From Benincasa hispida (lineage: Eukaryota > Streptophyta > Magnoliopsida > Cucurbitales > Cucurbitaceae): a stretch of DNA of 64,000 bases. A program made the position numbers and the translations under genes. The notes under the pieces were generated by a model. The model had not been told where the DNA came from. It saw only the letters and a list, made by a program, of their open reading frames with translations, and ran no database searches. The stretch is from NCBI RefSeq assembly GCF_009727055.1, contig NC_052351.1, forward strand, positions 11,507,196 through 11,571,195. The letters run 5' to 3'. Below, one piece after another: positions 37,101-48,200 of the stretch; position 1 is the first letter of the stretch; each line of letters starts with the position of its first letter.

Positions 37101-37677
37101 TTTCAACAGATTTCTTGGATTACCCCATCCAGGGCTTGCTATGTATCAAACGTGTATTCAGCTGGAATCGAACCTTGCATCTATAGGGGATAAAGATGGT
37201 CTTGCAAATGCTCGAAAGCTATTTGAATCTGCACTTACAACTTATGGCCATGATGATGTTAGCTTATGGCAAGAGTACTACACAATGGAATCTAAGGTAA
37301 CCCTGCATTTTCTATGTAATCTGGAAATGTGCATGCCACTTAATTGTTTTTTTTTCTTTTTAGTCCTCCCCCATTGGTCATGGTTATCGGGGGTCTCTTA
37401 CCATTGGTTCGTTGTGACCGTCCTGTATGTATTATTTCAACCATCATGTCCGTATCGTTAATTACGTGCTAATGGCAGAACAAACTAATTGCACCATTGC
37501 TGTTTTTGCTGCATTTTACATGAACGTGTTCTCCACTTATCCTCCAATCTATTCATGAGTTCATTCTTCCTGCTGATTTTACAGATAGGATCATCAGAAA
37601 CCGCAGCTGCAATTCGTTGGCGTGCAAGGAAAACATTAAAAGATGCTACAGCCCTCGTTACTTCCTCAGATTTGTGA
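34107..37677 (+). CDS. UTP6: U3 snoRNA-associated protein 6 (UTP6), six exons
   Basis: UTP6 is a component of the small-subunit processome; it acts in the nucleolus with U3 snoRNA in early 18S rRNA processing. Exons: 34107-34511, 34711-35364, 35665-36111, 36362-36534, 37110-37296, 37585-37677; they join in frame to 652 codons, near plant homologue length. The conserved N-terminus reads MADVVQFRLESMVDELDDLE then GLFSRREIAEIVKQRRKFEY. It is followed by HAT (half-a-TPR) repeats through the body, e.g. WFRYLEFCRARKN, VWIYAAAWEFD, DLWVEYLRMELTYL, and near the C-terminus SVSLW-like VSLWQEYYTMESK and SSETAAAIRWRARKTLKDA. An acidic linker around residues 225-250 separates HAT groups. Intron 4 holds a MITE (36631-36939). 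The gene is convergent with the minus-strand gene downstream. Confidence 0.94.
36631..36939. mobile_element. MITE in UTP6 intron 4
   Basis: Terminal inverted repeats: left GGTTCCGTTAGATAATCATTT (36631-36651), right, read in reverse complement, GACCCCGTTGAATAACCATTTG (about 36939-36918). No coding sequence. The ends resemble hAT-type plant MITEs; an 8-base target duplication could not be confirmed. Relatives occur at 345-660, about 53400-53690 and 58910-59090. Confidence 0.7.
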
Positions 37678-37995
37678 TTTTTTATAAACTTTTTCTTGTA
37701 TATTTATCAAATCAATTTTGACCTTTTATATAGAATGGTTAATTGATTGAATGTTGTCAATTGGAAACAGAGAAATTTCATCTGTAGCCGATAGGATATG
37801 AATAAAACAAATCTCTGAACTTTAACAAGAAATATCATTTGAAAGGAAAGAGAACTGCTTAAAGAATAGTACACAAATTTACTATAAATTGAGCCAGAGA
37901 GAATGTTGAGTTCAACTTATCCACAATCTACAAGTTTAATCGGGGTGCGGTAGCTAGGCAAGTTTTCTGGCAGAAGGATCTCTGGTTAAGTAGCA
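37678..37995. other. Convergent 3' spacer between UTP6 and the downstream gene
   Basis: 318 bases between two stop codons on opposite strands; should contain both 3' UTRs. No other feature seen. Confidence 0.6.
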
Positions 37996-39428
37996 TCATG
38001 CTTTAGGCCATTGTGGACTAACTACCTGCACTTATTACAATGAAGATGTTACTTCAATGCTACATCTGCATAAAAACTTGTATAACAAACAAAGTGTATC
38101 TCAAAGCAGAAGAAAAACAGTAATATACTAGTAGCAGATGATCAATGGAACTTTTATCAGTTTGACTTACCTCAAGCGTACTGAACACTATGCGCATTCG
38201 GCTAGCGACTATTGAAGGTTCCTCAGCTCGTCCCACCACTGCCACTTGCTCAAGTTGTAGAGTCTTTACAGGCAGCCTTCATAAGAAAAACAAATAGAGT
38301 TTAGCTCAAACCTAAAATTGTTATCCTCTGTTATGGATTTAATAGTTCATTTCTTAACATCTGAAAGAGACGACAATTGAACTTGAACTCGAGATGCGAC
38401 TATGAATGAGCAGTTCACAAACTGAGAAGTGATAAAAATCACCTTACCATGCCATGCCCCGTACATAATATGCATTGGCAATGAGAGCACAAAAGCCTTT
38501 CCACTGAAGCCTTACTTCATCTGACACCGGAGGTGTTGATGACCATCTAACTACAGTTGGTTGTGGTGTACACAAGATGGTAATGAATATAATGCTCAAC
38601 CATAGAATGCATTCTTCAATCTGCACATAGAAGAATAAGGACAAATGTACAAAATGAAGTTTCATTCACACCCTAGAATCAAGGTTCAGGAAATTGTCTA
38701 ACAATCCATGTCAGATGGGGGCGCATTTGCAACATACCTCCCTTGAGATAATTTTGGATTTCAAACCAGTGCTTCCACCAAAACTCTGCATTACTTCAAT
38801 TTCAAGACCAGATTCCTTCATATCAATAAGTTCTTTTCTTAATCCTTCATCAGTACAACCAAGTGCATATGCATTCACTCCAGCACTGATGAAATCCTGA
38901 TAATTATCAGACATGCTAGTTTAGGAAGACAACAGGAAAACAGGAAGGATCAAGTCAACTACAGAATGTACCTTTAGGTTGTCACCTCCTCCTCGATCAA
39001 CAAAGTTCCGATATCGTCTGAACAAACTGATAGCTATGTTGCGCGAAGAGCGAAACTCGTCATCTGAAGGAGGTGCGGAACTATCTGAGCGGCACTGAAA
39101 TATTCAAAGAAATATATTTCACTTATTCCATACATTTAGGCGGGAGACTATCTCAAACAGATGTCAAAACTCAATCTGGAATCAAATAGCTACTTACTAG
39201 CCATCTTCTGAAAGCGAATCGGTTCAAAACACAATGAGTATTCAATTGAGTACACCTCTTGAAAGATGAGGGATTGTGTAAAATGGTGTTGCAAGAACTC
39301 TTTAGAGGGCACAGAGAAACTGAGGTACTACAAATAAGGGAATTAGCATGAGATGCCTCAGGCAGCGGAATAGAGTCTAGACATGCCAGAAATTTCTTGT
39401 TAGCTCCCGGAGAATGTACCGTCAACAT
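37996..39428 (-). CDS. Conserved plant protein of unknown function (seed maturation-like), six exons
   Basis: Exons in transcript order: 39428-39198, 39094-38972, 38896-38738, 38620-38448, 38276-38171, 38025-37996; joined they give 273 codons with clean GT/AG sites. The N-terminal ~75 residues are Ser/Leu-rich with few acids, consistent with a plastid transit peptide. The conserved body includes SSRNIAISLFRRYRNFVDRG, ISAGVNAYALGCTDEGLRKE, ECILWLSIIFITILCTPQPT (partly hydrophobic), WKGFCALIANAYYVRGMAW and VKTLQLEQVAVVGRAEEPS, ending SPQWPKA. This pattern matches a plant-specific family annotated only as seed maturation-like or unknown (from memory, uncertain). Biochemical function is not known. 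A likely 5' UTR intron (donor near 39768) separates a noncoding first exon. Confidence 0.88.
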
Positions 39429-41500
39429 GACTGAACCATCATAGAATTTCCTTCAAACAGATGCAAGACAGAACACTAAACCTTTAGAAAAAACAAAGAA
39501 CATCACAAATCAAACCCCCTACACTAAAACCACCAATAATGGAGTTAAGAAATGGATTCCGGTATCATTCACCAATCACCTTTGAACTAGAATATCCAAA
39601 CCGAAGGAATTGAATTGACAACGAAATTATCCTTAACTATTATTCTTATTTACCATATAAGAGGCACTTCATTGACCTAGCCAGCAAGAAAGCAATCATT
39701 TGGTTTGTGTATCAAGAATACGAGAAGCTGATTCTAACAAATTAAGAAAGAAATGGAAGAGACGAACCTGGTGAAGATGCAGATGAAGATCAAATGCAGA
39801 GGGCGGAGATGGAGGGAAGTGAATATGGAGTAGTTTAGTTGAGAAAGGCGGGCAATTACAATCCATAAAATCTGTAATTTAGTGGACAAAGAATCTGAGA
39901 GCCGATCGTAAATGAATCCCAAGCCACCAATTTTTCGAATGGTTGCCCAATACTCCCCACCCCCATCAAATCAAATTCTTGTTTTATGTTTCTTTCTTCT
40001 CTTTCCTCTGCTTGCCCCACAAGTTCGAAGGGAAAATTTGGTACCAATCGCTCTTTTAGGATCATCTCCAAATTTAGTTTCACTTTTTAATTTACTCCAT
40101 TTCTGAACTTGATCGATTTCTCACATTGATATTATCACCTTGTGAATTTATTTTTTCCCCCTTTTTTCTTCTTTCTTTCTCTTTTATAGATATATATATA
40201 TATATATATATATATTGCCTTTCTTCTTTTTTTCTTTCTTTTCTTTTTCAATGATTTCTTCTATTTATAACGTTAATTTGTTTTTCAGCAATCTTCTTTT
40301 TTTTCTTTTCCGACGATTTATGTTTATGTCGCTATTATTTTCTTCATTTTTCGATGAGATTTCCTTCTCACCCTCTTTTTTTTTTTGTTTTTCGGCAAGA
40401 TTTTCTTCCTTTTTCAATGATTTCTGTTGTTTATGTCGACATTTTTTCTTATCAAATTAAGATTGTGAATTGGGTGTGATCAGAACGAGAGTGAAACCAA
40501 GGAACAAAAGGAAGAAATGAGCTTGAGAATTCAAATGAAGGAAAAAAACTACAAAATTGACGAGGAAGAAGCTAGAGGAGAAAATGAGAGGAAGAAGCGA
40601 GAAGCGAGTGGAAGAAGCAAGAGGAAAAAACAAGAAGAAGAATTCAAAATAAGGGATAAAATGAAGGAGACTAACGTGAATTAGAGAACGAGGGGAACAA
40701 GAGGAAAGAACGAGAAAACCTAGTTTGTGTCTGGCCTTGCAAGTGTTCTGGGGTTAAAACGATACTTTCACACGCAATTGACATAGGTAGAAGACCAAAT
40801 TTCGAACGTTTTGTAAGGTGAGGCCAAATTTCGAGTGTACCCCTAATTAGTTAGGAGCCATCAATTCGAACCATTTTGAGATTTTTTTTCTAGAAAAAAA
40901 GAAAGGAGAAAATTGGAAATACGGTGATATTATAACATTTTCAATAAAGAAATATAGGTTTTAGATTTAGTCTCATTTTTATCACCGGGCTTTATTTTGT
41001 CCTTTCTTTTATGTATATTTTTAATCTGGCTATTTTAGAATAAATAATAATTATTTTCTGAAACATAGAATAAATAATTACTAATTTTATATGTATATTA
41101 ATTTTACAAGCTTTTAATTTAAAGTTTAAGATTTGTTTGGATTGATATATTAAGAATTATGAATGTGGACAAGTATTTTCTACAAGATATTACAATTTAC
41201 AACTAACATAAGTGATGGATTGAACTTAAACACACACATAAAAATCTAATGTTGTAAGTTTAACTTTGAAATTTAAAATTGGTGGTAACTTTTAACCTTT
41301 TTCAGGTAATTTCTATTTAATTGTATCAAATTATTTGAGATTGTGCTTTGAATTTTAGAAATTAAATTGATTTATTTTGAGATAATTCAATTTAAATTAA
41401 ATATGATAAAAGATGTGGATTTAATTCAATTAATGAAAAATGAATTTAACTTGGAAGACTGGGAGGTTGGATTTATTTTACGGTGAAGGGAAAAAATGTG
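39429..41500. other. Promoter region of the minus-strand gene and low-complexity intergenic DNA
   Basis: 39429-39900 should contain the 5' UTR, its intron and the promoter of the preceding minus-strand gene. A TA microsatellite lies at about 40188-40215. From 40140 to 40450 the plus strand is nearly all pyrimidine (TTTTCTTC repeats); from 40480 to 40720 it is nearly all purine (GAAGAAG, GAGGAAG). No gene is supported. 40740-40860 contains repeated AAATTTCGA-type blocks. Confidence 0.55.
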
Positions 41501-41539
41501 GCAATTTTACGATGATTTAAGAAGGAAAAGGGGAATCTT

Positions 41540-42630
41540 TAGTGTTCATGATTGCAGCAGTCAGTCCACCGTCGTCATCACTGAGTCATCGTCGTCGCTG
41601 TCTTTTATTAGGGGCCGCCGCTATGTCACTTGGTTGGTAGCTCCGTGTTAATTTTGGAAGAAATTCGGATCTCTTCGGGTAAATTTATTTGGAGTTATTT
41701 GGTTAATTTGGTGAATGAAATTAAACCCTATGAGTTGAACTTAAATTTGGATTTTTTTATTATAGATTTTAAATCGGGACTTTTGTTGGAGATTGCTTTA
41801 CTTGGATATTTTATTTGTGCTTAAAATGGGGCAAATAATTTACTATCAGCTCGTCCTTGAACCCCAAGTTGATGTTAAGATTGTGAATACACTGAAAACA
41901 TGTTTCTATTATGATAGAATGTTCTGCCATGATTGAGTGATGGATGACTGTGGAGACTGTTCCGGATACTCATGAGTTATGTTACTGTGATTATTATATT
42001 ATGTTGTGGCTTGATATGAACTTGGAGGATGTGTGTTGCATGTAGACTGATGGTGGCTGTTAGCACTCCTATCAGACTATTTCATCCTCTGGGTATGTTT
42101 CAGCGTCCTTATGGGATCGCCACCTACGATTATGTTATTGTGTCTCTTCGGAGTCACTTCTTATAAAAGCGTGCCTTCGGGTTCGCACCTTATGACTATG
42201 CCTATGCCTATGTCGGGATGCACACTTTTGTCTTGATAGGGATACTAACCTGTACACCTAATGGACCCAATAGTGGGTCACTCACTGGGTATTTTTATAA
42301 TCGCTCTTTTATCTATATTCTTTTTAAGTAAGGAAAGGAGGAAATGACGAATGACAAGAGGAATCAGTGATTGGGCCTTGGGACTTGACAATGCTTCCAC
42401 ATATGTTTTTCTTTTGTTTTCAAGTTTTAACTTTGTAATTAAACGTTTAAATTCTTTGAATATTTCATTCGATTTTTCATTGATTTATTTTAAATTAAAG
42501 TTATAGGTTTTATAATAAAAAATTATTTTATTCTTTTGAATTTAGTTAAATTTTATGAAAACGTTGTTTTGAGATTTATGCATACATATAGTAGTAGTCT
42601 GATTCCTATTCTAAAAGTTGGGTCATAACA
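41540..42630 (+). repeat. 5' LTR (partial definition) of a Ty3/gypsy element
   Basis: The right edge is defined by GGTCATAACA at 42630 immediately before a primer-binding site. Typical gypsy LTR content lies inside: GTTCGCACC, GGATGCACAC and CACCTAATGGACCCAA around 42170-42280. The left edge was not found; 41540-41640 (GTCGTCATCACTGAGTCATCG) may be part of it or older flanking sequence. Confidence 0.5.
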
Positions 42631-42632
42631 GT

Positions 42633-42645
42633 TGGTATCAAAGCC
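42633..42645 (+). other. Primer-binding site of the gypsy element
   Basis: TGGTATCAAAGCC, one mismatch from the standard plant initiator tRNA-Met complementary site TGGTATCAGAGCC, two bases after the LTR end. Confidence 0.85.
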
Positions 42646-45600
42646 TAAGTTTTTAGGTTTTGTAGACTAACTTACATTGTAAGTCCAAAATGTCTCTTGT
42701 GACTCATAAACAGATTCTCGTCATCGGCAAGTAAGAAAGTTTCAATGAAAAGTTGTGCATAAAAGTATTTATTTAGTTTATGCCCTAATTATGTTCTAAT
42801 TGATCGTTTAATGACTTGAAAGAAACTAGTATGAGATTATTGTTCAGTTATGACTCTATGCGAAAAAAAATTATGAGGTCACTAGCCACTAGTTTATCTT
42901 AAAAAAGAACATATATTTTAGTTTAAATATCTTAAGTTGTGATAAAGCTATGTGGCATTACAGTAGTGAAAATAGAAAAGGAAGTACTTGTTTAAGCAAG
43001 AAAACAAAGTTGCATGTTTAAATGATAATCAATTAAAGAAATTGTGGTATGTTTTAGTAGAAAGTGAAAGTGGTGGTGCTAAAAGAAACTTTGTCACAAT
43101 GAAGTACGTGCTTACATTGAAATTAAGGTAGCTGTCTTTATCATGGAAATAAGAAAAAAAAATGTATTTTAAGAGACCCAAGTTTTAGGTTGCTAGTTAT
43201 TGAAGTCATTGGCTTTTGAGTGAAACTTTGAGTAAAGCTTTTGTTATGTTATAATCATTTTTGTGAGGTTGAGGTGGATGGACTAAACAAAGTACCCATG
43301 ACTTGAAGAGGAAAAAAATATTGTGGCTTTTTAATTGAGAACATCATATTATTGTGGGTCCTACTCATGTCATTGTTAGGGTGAGAAGGTTTGGAATTGA
43401 TCAATTGGACCGAGAGGAAGACTTTTGGAGTTTAAAGCAAAAATAAGTGGTAAAGGTGAATTCTACACAAGATGGAAACTTCGAGTGGGAAAGGTAAGAT
43501 CTGTAAGAAGTTTAGTAGAGTTACACTTAGTATGGATTATTGTCACACATGGAAAAAGGAAAAGCCCCTTGAATATATTAGTCTTAACAAAGATAAGTGT
43601 AGGGAAAATAAAAGTACATAGGAAATATTTTATTATTTTTAGAAGATAAGGGGAATTAATGTTTTGAGATTATAAGTACATAAGTTTGGTTTGACCTTCT
43701 AAAATAGGAATTTAGTGTTTGCGAGCCTTTAGAATTAGTATAAGTAATCTAATTACTACTTGGGACTTTGGGCCTTATTATGTGTTAGTGGAAGAAATTG
43801 CTTAAGCTGTTGGTTGTGAAGCTCAATTTTAACATGGAAATCTTGTCCAAAACAAAGGGTTAAGAAGGGATAATCTAAAAGAGAGTGGTTAGTAGCAATG
43901 ATTGCTAGGAACTATTAAAATGGAAGGTTGACGCTTTAGTAGTGGAAAGATAAATCGTTGAAGGCGTTATCAAGGATTAAGTGATTGTGAATTTGGGCGC
44001 AAGCTCTGACTAGAAACTAGTGTGCAATCAATTTAAGTGAAGAGTGGAAGTTACCTAGGGTGAAGCATACAAGGAGTGGTGTTAACATTTAAATAAAGTA
44101 GGTGGATCTCTCTGGATGATTAGTGGCACAAGAGATGAACTCGAGAATGTGGCCCAAGTTGATAGCAAGAAGTGGTTATAGATGGGATGAAGTAACCTAG
44201 GTCACAGAAACATAAACTATTTAGTGAAGTTCATTTTATGCACTGTTGTTTTGTCTTCAAGCACATCGGTTTTTGTTTGTCAAGAAGGGAAATGAAATCC
44301 ATACATTTATGTATCGACTTTTAAAAGTCGAGTATGGTAGTGTAGCTAGATCGTAGGGGAATATTGGGCCATTAGTTGTCAAATTCGGATTCCAAATTCT
44401 AGACATGGAGCACCACATATGATATATTTCTTCTAGCATGGATGACAAGTTGATCGACTTTATGGAGATAGATATTCTTGAGATAGATTTATGAATTAGG
44501 AAGATTTCAATCTTAGAAACTATCTTCAAGATTTGATACTATTATTTTGGCATTATGGTAATGTGTTTTAGATGGACTCATGCTCTATAGTATCCAAGGA
44601 CTTTAAGAACCTTATTATGAAATAGGTTTTTAGGCTCGTTTGGAGTAGGTTCTAAACAATGATATGCGGTTTTTTTAGGACTAAATAGTAGCATGAGGGT
44701 TGTCTCGACTAAGTTTTTCAACTATTGACAGTAGAAAGCTTTGTGTCAAGTTTTAATGATTATGAGACTTAATTGGACAAATTTGTTTCTTAGGCATGTA
44801 GTTACTAAATGGGGAATCACAATTGACACCTTAAATTAGAAGAAATTTCCAATTGACCAGAATTGCTCTGTTATGTATATTGGGATTATGATGTATACGA
44901 GCAGTTGCTTTGCCGCATGTATGAGAATTTCTCTATGCTAGCACAACTAGTTCAAATACATGTTTTTAGTAAATAAAATCTCTTCAGCTAATGACGTTTC
45001 TTAGAATGATTGTGTTAAAGTACTGTTGATTTTCAGCATCCTAAGTTTTATAGTTATAAATAGAAGGCGTTACCACTTCACGAGAAAGAGTTATACATCG
45101 GTTAGAATTCAGTACAACTTTTTACCCAGATGTTGATGGTTGGATCGAACGTTTGAACCAAACTTCAGAGGTTATGTTTTGCATTCGCAGGTTGGTTTTT
45201 CATGGAGATTTAGGATTTTAACTTACATACTATGGAGTTTGCATGTGGTTATCAAGCTACATTAGCTCTCCCATTTATTAGATGAAGTTGATGAACAAAA
45301 AATGTTGAGACTTAAATTGGTGCAAACTACTAATGGGGTTATCTAGAAAAAAAGACCAGAATGCAGACAACACGGAGCAAACATGAAAGTTACGCATGTA
45401 CTAGACACAGAGACTTGGAGTTCGGAGTAAGTAACTTAAGTGTTCTTAAAGGTAGTACTTATGAGGGATGTTTTAGGTTCGGAAAGAAAGGGAGCTAAGC
45501 CTACAGTTTTATTGAGCCATTGGGAATATTAGAGCAAGTGGTATTATATGGTATGTCGTTGAGTGTCGTCCTCTACAGCTTAGGGTGTTCCCTGTGTCCC

Positions 45601-45678
45601 TATGGCAAGGAGGTAGGTGTTGGATCAATTTCACGTGGTGGAATTCGGGCTCTTATATTTGGATGAACATGAGTTATA
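42646..45678 (+). pseudogene. Heavily decayed Ty3/gypsy internal region
   Basis: Nearly all coding potential is lost, but landmarks in the 3' half fix the family. Near 45095-45180 the translated plus strand contains TFYPDVDGWIERLNQT, matching the gypsy integrase block that normally reads HPQTDGQSER. Near 45455-45520 it reads VVLMRDVLGSERKGA, matching the integrase C-terminal block SPMRGVLRFGKKGK. Gag and reverse transcriptase cannot be recognised with confidence. The element is cut at 45678 by a copia LTR. No frame exceeds about 90 codons. Confidence 0.7.
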
Positions 45679-46665
45679 TGAAGGATCTCATTAAAGAGAA
45701 CCTTGAGCGGAAGTGGGATCGTCCCAATTCCTATCTTTCATAGAATGAAATTTTTATAGAAAAGAAAGAACAAATTATGCATTTACATAAATTACAACAT
45801 GCTTAAAAATAAAAGGTTTTAGAAACCCTTACCTCTAAAGACAGATCTTCAAGAATCCCTTGAACTAGAAACGGGTATAACCACGATGGTGACCTTGGTA
45901 TTCTCAGGTAGATAACCCAGGAGTGGTGGACTCTGGCTATTTTGGAATGAAGGAAGGAATTGAGAGTAGAAAAAAGAATGAGGAATTGTGATTGATCTCT
46001 AAGAACAACTCTTTCTCAAACGTTTCTGTCTATCTCAGTGAAAAAGGAGTCTCTCTCATTTAAAAAGTCAAATATTACCAACCAACCACGTAGAGAGGAA
46101 AAAGCGAGGAGGGAGCCTCCCTAATTCAAATAAGTTAATTTTAATATATAAATCAAAGGATCGTTTTCATAGGCAGGAGTTCACAACTCACTCAGGATTC
46201 AAGTCATGTTACCTATGATCATCCTGGTGAAATGTAAGTCTCTATTATGAACAACGTTATATAATGAGACTAAACATTTCGTGGTTCGGTATTATACAAA
46301 CCCCTTTGTTTAGAATATCCCCATTCACATGTCTATACATGAATGGTCAGGATCAGATCATTTGTAGCACTTTACAATAATTGTAACATCTACAAAGCAG
46401 GCCATATTCGTAGTGTCACAAGGAAAGGTACCCAACCTTATCCATCTACTACAGACCATTTAGGTTATTACTTAAACATGATCCACCCGTATGTCTCTAC
46501 ATACATGTTTAAGCTACAAGATAACCTTGAATGTTAGTTTATTGGTTTGTGGTTAATGCAACTAAAATATGGAATAAAATATCATATATTAAATAAACAA
46601 TGAGTTCGTTCAAAAACATTTACAAACTATAAGACCCTACGAGATTTAGAGCATCAACCCCAACA
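45679..46665 (+). repeat. 5' LTR of a second copia element
   Basis: Starts TGAAGGATCTC and ends GAGCATCAACCCCAACA (TG...CA), 987 bases. It is the same family as solo LTRs A and B (shared blocks such as TTAGGTTATTACTTAAACA, CATGATCCAC and CGTAGGGTCTTATAGTTTG in opposite senses), but about 1.1 kb shorter, so it has an internal deletion. Related sequences occur in 60850-63225. Confidence 0.8.
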
Positions 46666-46667
46666 TT

Positions 46668-46680
46668 ATGAAGCAGAGCC
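46668..46680 (+). other. Degraded primer-binding site of the second copia element
   Basis: ATGAAGCAGAGCC, similar to TGGTATCAGAGCC and placed two bases after the LTR end. This fixes the sense of the element and of all related LTRs in the window. Confidence 0.65.
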
Positions 46681-46740
46681 TAAGTAGATTCTTGCAAGAG
46701 AAGTGGAAACCTACATAATCGGGAATTATTGTTACTAAAA

Positions 46741-47120
46741 GTGAAGGAAATCGGAAACGATGATTTCCATGAGCAGCGGAAGCAAGACTATTCTAAATTA
46801 CAATCATGAATCAACAATACATTTACAGTCGACTTCAAAACAAATGGTTACACAAATATACAGAAAAATTGCAGCATGAAAAATGTAGAAGAACAGAGAT
46901 CAAACTCTATACGAACATCGGCAGAAGCGTCTCCACGATCCAATGCGCAACTTTGATCAAACAACAGTAACCATGAGCGCTCGATCTACACGACCGCAAC
47001 ACCGCACAAACACAACAAGAACACTTCGCGCTCATCCTCAACGATCCCCTCGGTCACGAACTCTTCCGCAACAGGAACGGACTCCTCCAAGCACCACGAA
47101 CGGCCTCCGCAACAGTGAAA
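46741..47120 (+). repeat. Fragment of another LTR nested in the copia leader
   Basis: Begins TGAAGGAAATCGG and shares AGCGGAAGCA with the LTR-like start near 60870. It is unusually GC-rich around 46930-47110 (repeated ACGATC and CGCAACA). It separates the primer-binding site from the surviving integrase; no gag remains. Boundaries are approximate. Confidence 0.45.
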
Positions 47121-47790
47121 AGGAGCTAGCACTTGATGTTCCCAAGCTTGGTGATGCAATCTCAAGTTGCAAAGTATGTCAGTTTGGAAAACTAAACAGG
47201 AATCCATTCCCAAAGTCAACCTGGAGAGCCACTTGCAAGTAGCAACTTATCCACACAGATGTTGTAGGACCGCACTTCTTTAAAAGGTAGTCTATATTAT
47301 ATTGCCTTTATTGATGACTTCACCCGTATGTACTGGATTTTTTTCTTGAAGTTTAAATTAGAAGTAGCTCAAGTTTTTTGGAAGTTCAAAGCAAGAATTA
47401 AGAATGAAAGTTGCGGCAAAATTCAAATTGTAAGATCCGACAATGGGAAGGAGTACATTTCAGCAGAATTTGACAAGTTTTGTGAAAATTAAGGCATAGA
47501 ACATCAACTTACAACCCCTTACACATCCTAACAAAATGGAGTTAGTGAGAGAAGAAATAGATACATCCTGAAGATGTTAAGATGCATGTTGCATGAGAAA
47601 AATCTGCCAAAGAAGTTTTGGGCAGAGGCAGCAAACACGGTTGTGTTTCTTTAAAACAAGATTCTGACAAAGGCAGTGAAGGAACAAACACTATTTGAGG
47701 CTTGGTATGGTTACAAACCCTCGTTGAAATTTCTTAGAGTATTTGGTTGTTTATGTTTTACTCATGTTTCACAGAGCAAGCGTGACAATT
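47120..47790 (+). pseudogene. Copia integrase fragment
   Basis: Reading across frameshifts: the pre-integrase block CKVCQFGKLNRNPFPKSTWR, then LIHTDVVGP, IVRSDNGKEY (catalytic Asp region), EFDKFCEN, GVSERRNR (catalytic Glu region), LPKKFWAEAANT and PFEAWYGYKPS-like sequence, ending near FLRVFGCLCFTHV at about 47770. A stop after residue-equivalent 100 and others break it. Reverse transcriptase, RNase H and the 3' LTR are missing: the element is truncated at about 47790. Confidence 0.85.
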
Positions 47791-47936
47791 TTGATCTCCT
47801 TACTTTTAAAAAATAATAGTATTTGGTTGTTTATGAATATCATACATTTTCTTCCATTGAAAAAAATTAAAATATCATTTTGGTCTTTGTACTTTGATGA
47901 TGATGGTTCTTTAATTTTGATCTCCTTACTTTTAAA
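47790..47936. repeat. Direct repeat at the copia truncation point
   Basis: TTTTGATCTCCTTACTTTTAAA occurs at about 47791 and again at about 47915, roughly 124 bases apart. GTATTTGGTTGTTTATG also occurs twice (about 47739 and 47819). This indicates a small tandem duplication after truncation. Confidence 0.65.
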
Positions 47937-48200
47937 GAGGCATTTGGGACAAAGACTATTATAAAATTATAAAAATCACATCTTGCTACCGTAAATACTA
48001 ATTCAAAACTCCCAATTAGCTACAATACACACTATTTCATAACCTCCATTTGCTATAGTATTTACTATTTGCTATAATTTTTATTTTTAAATTTTTTGTT
48101 ACAGTATTTACTATTATAACCCAAACTAAAATAATCTACACTCCAAACACATACTATTATAACCCCAACTAATAACCAATTCCTTGTCCCAAATTTCCTC
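47937..48200. mobile_element. Small MITE with inverted ends
   Basis: Left end GAGGCATTTGGGACAAAG (47937-47954); right end CTTGTCCCAAATTTCCTC (48183-48200), whose reverse complement is GAGGAAATTTGGGACAAG. The 264-base body has repeated TTTACTATT and TATAACCCCAACTA motifs and no coding sequence. It abuts the copia truncation point. Superfamily not determined; a target duplication was not seen. Confidence 0.7.
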
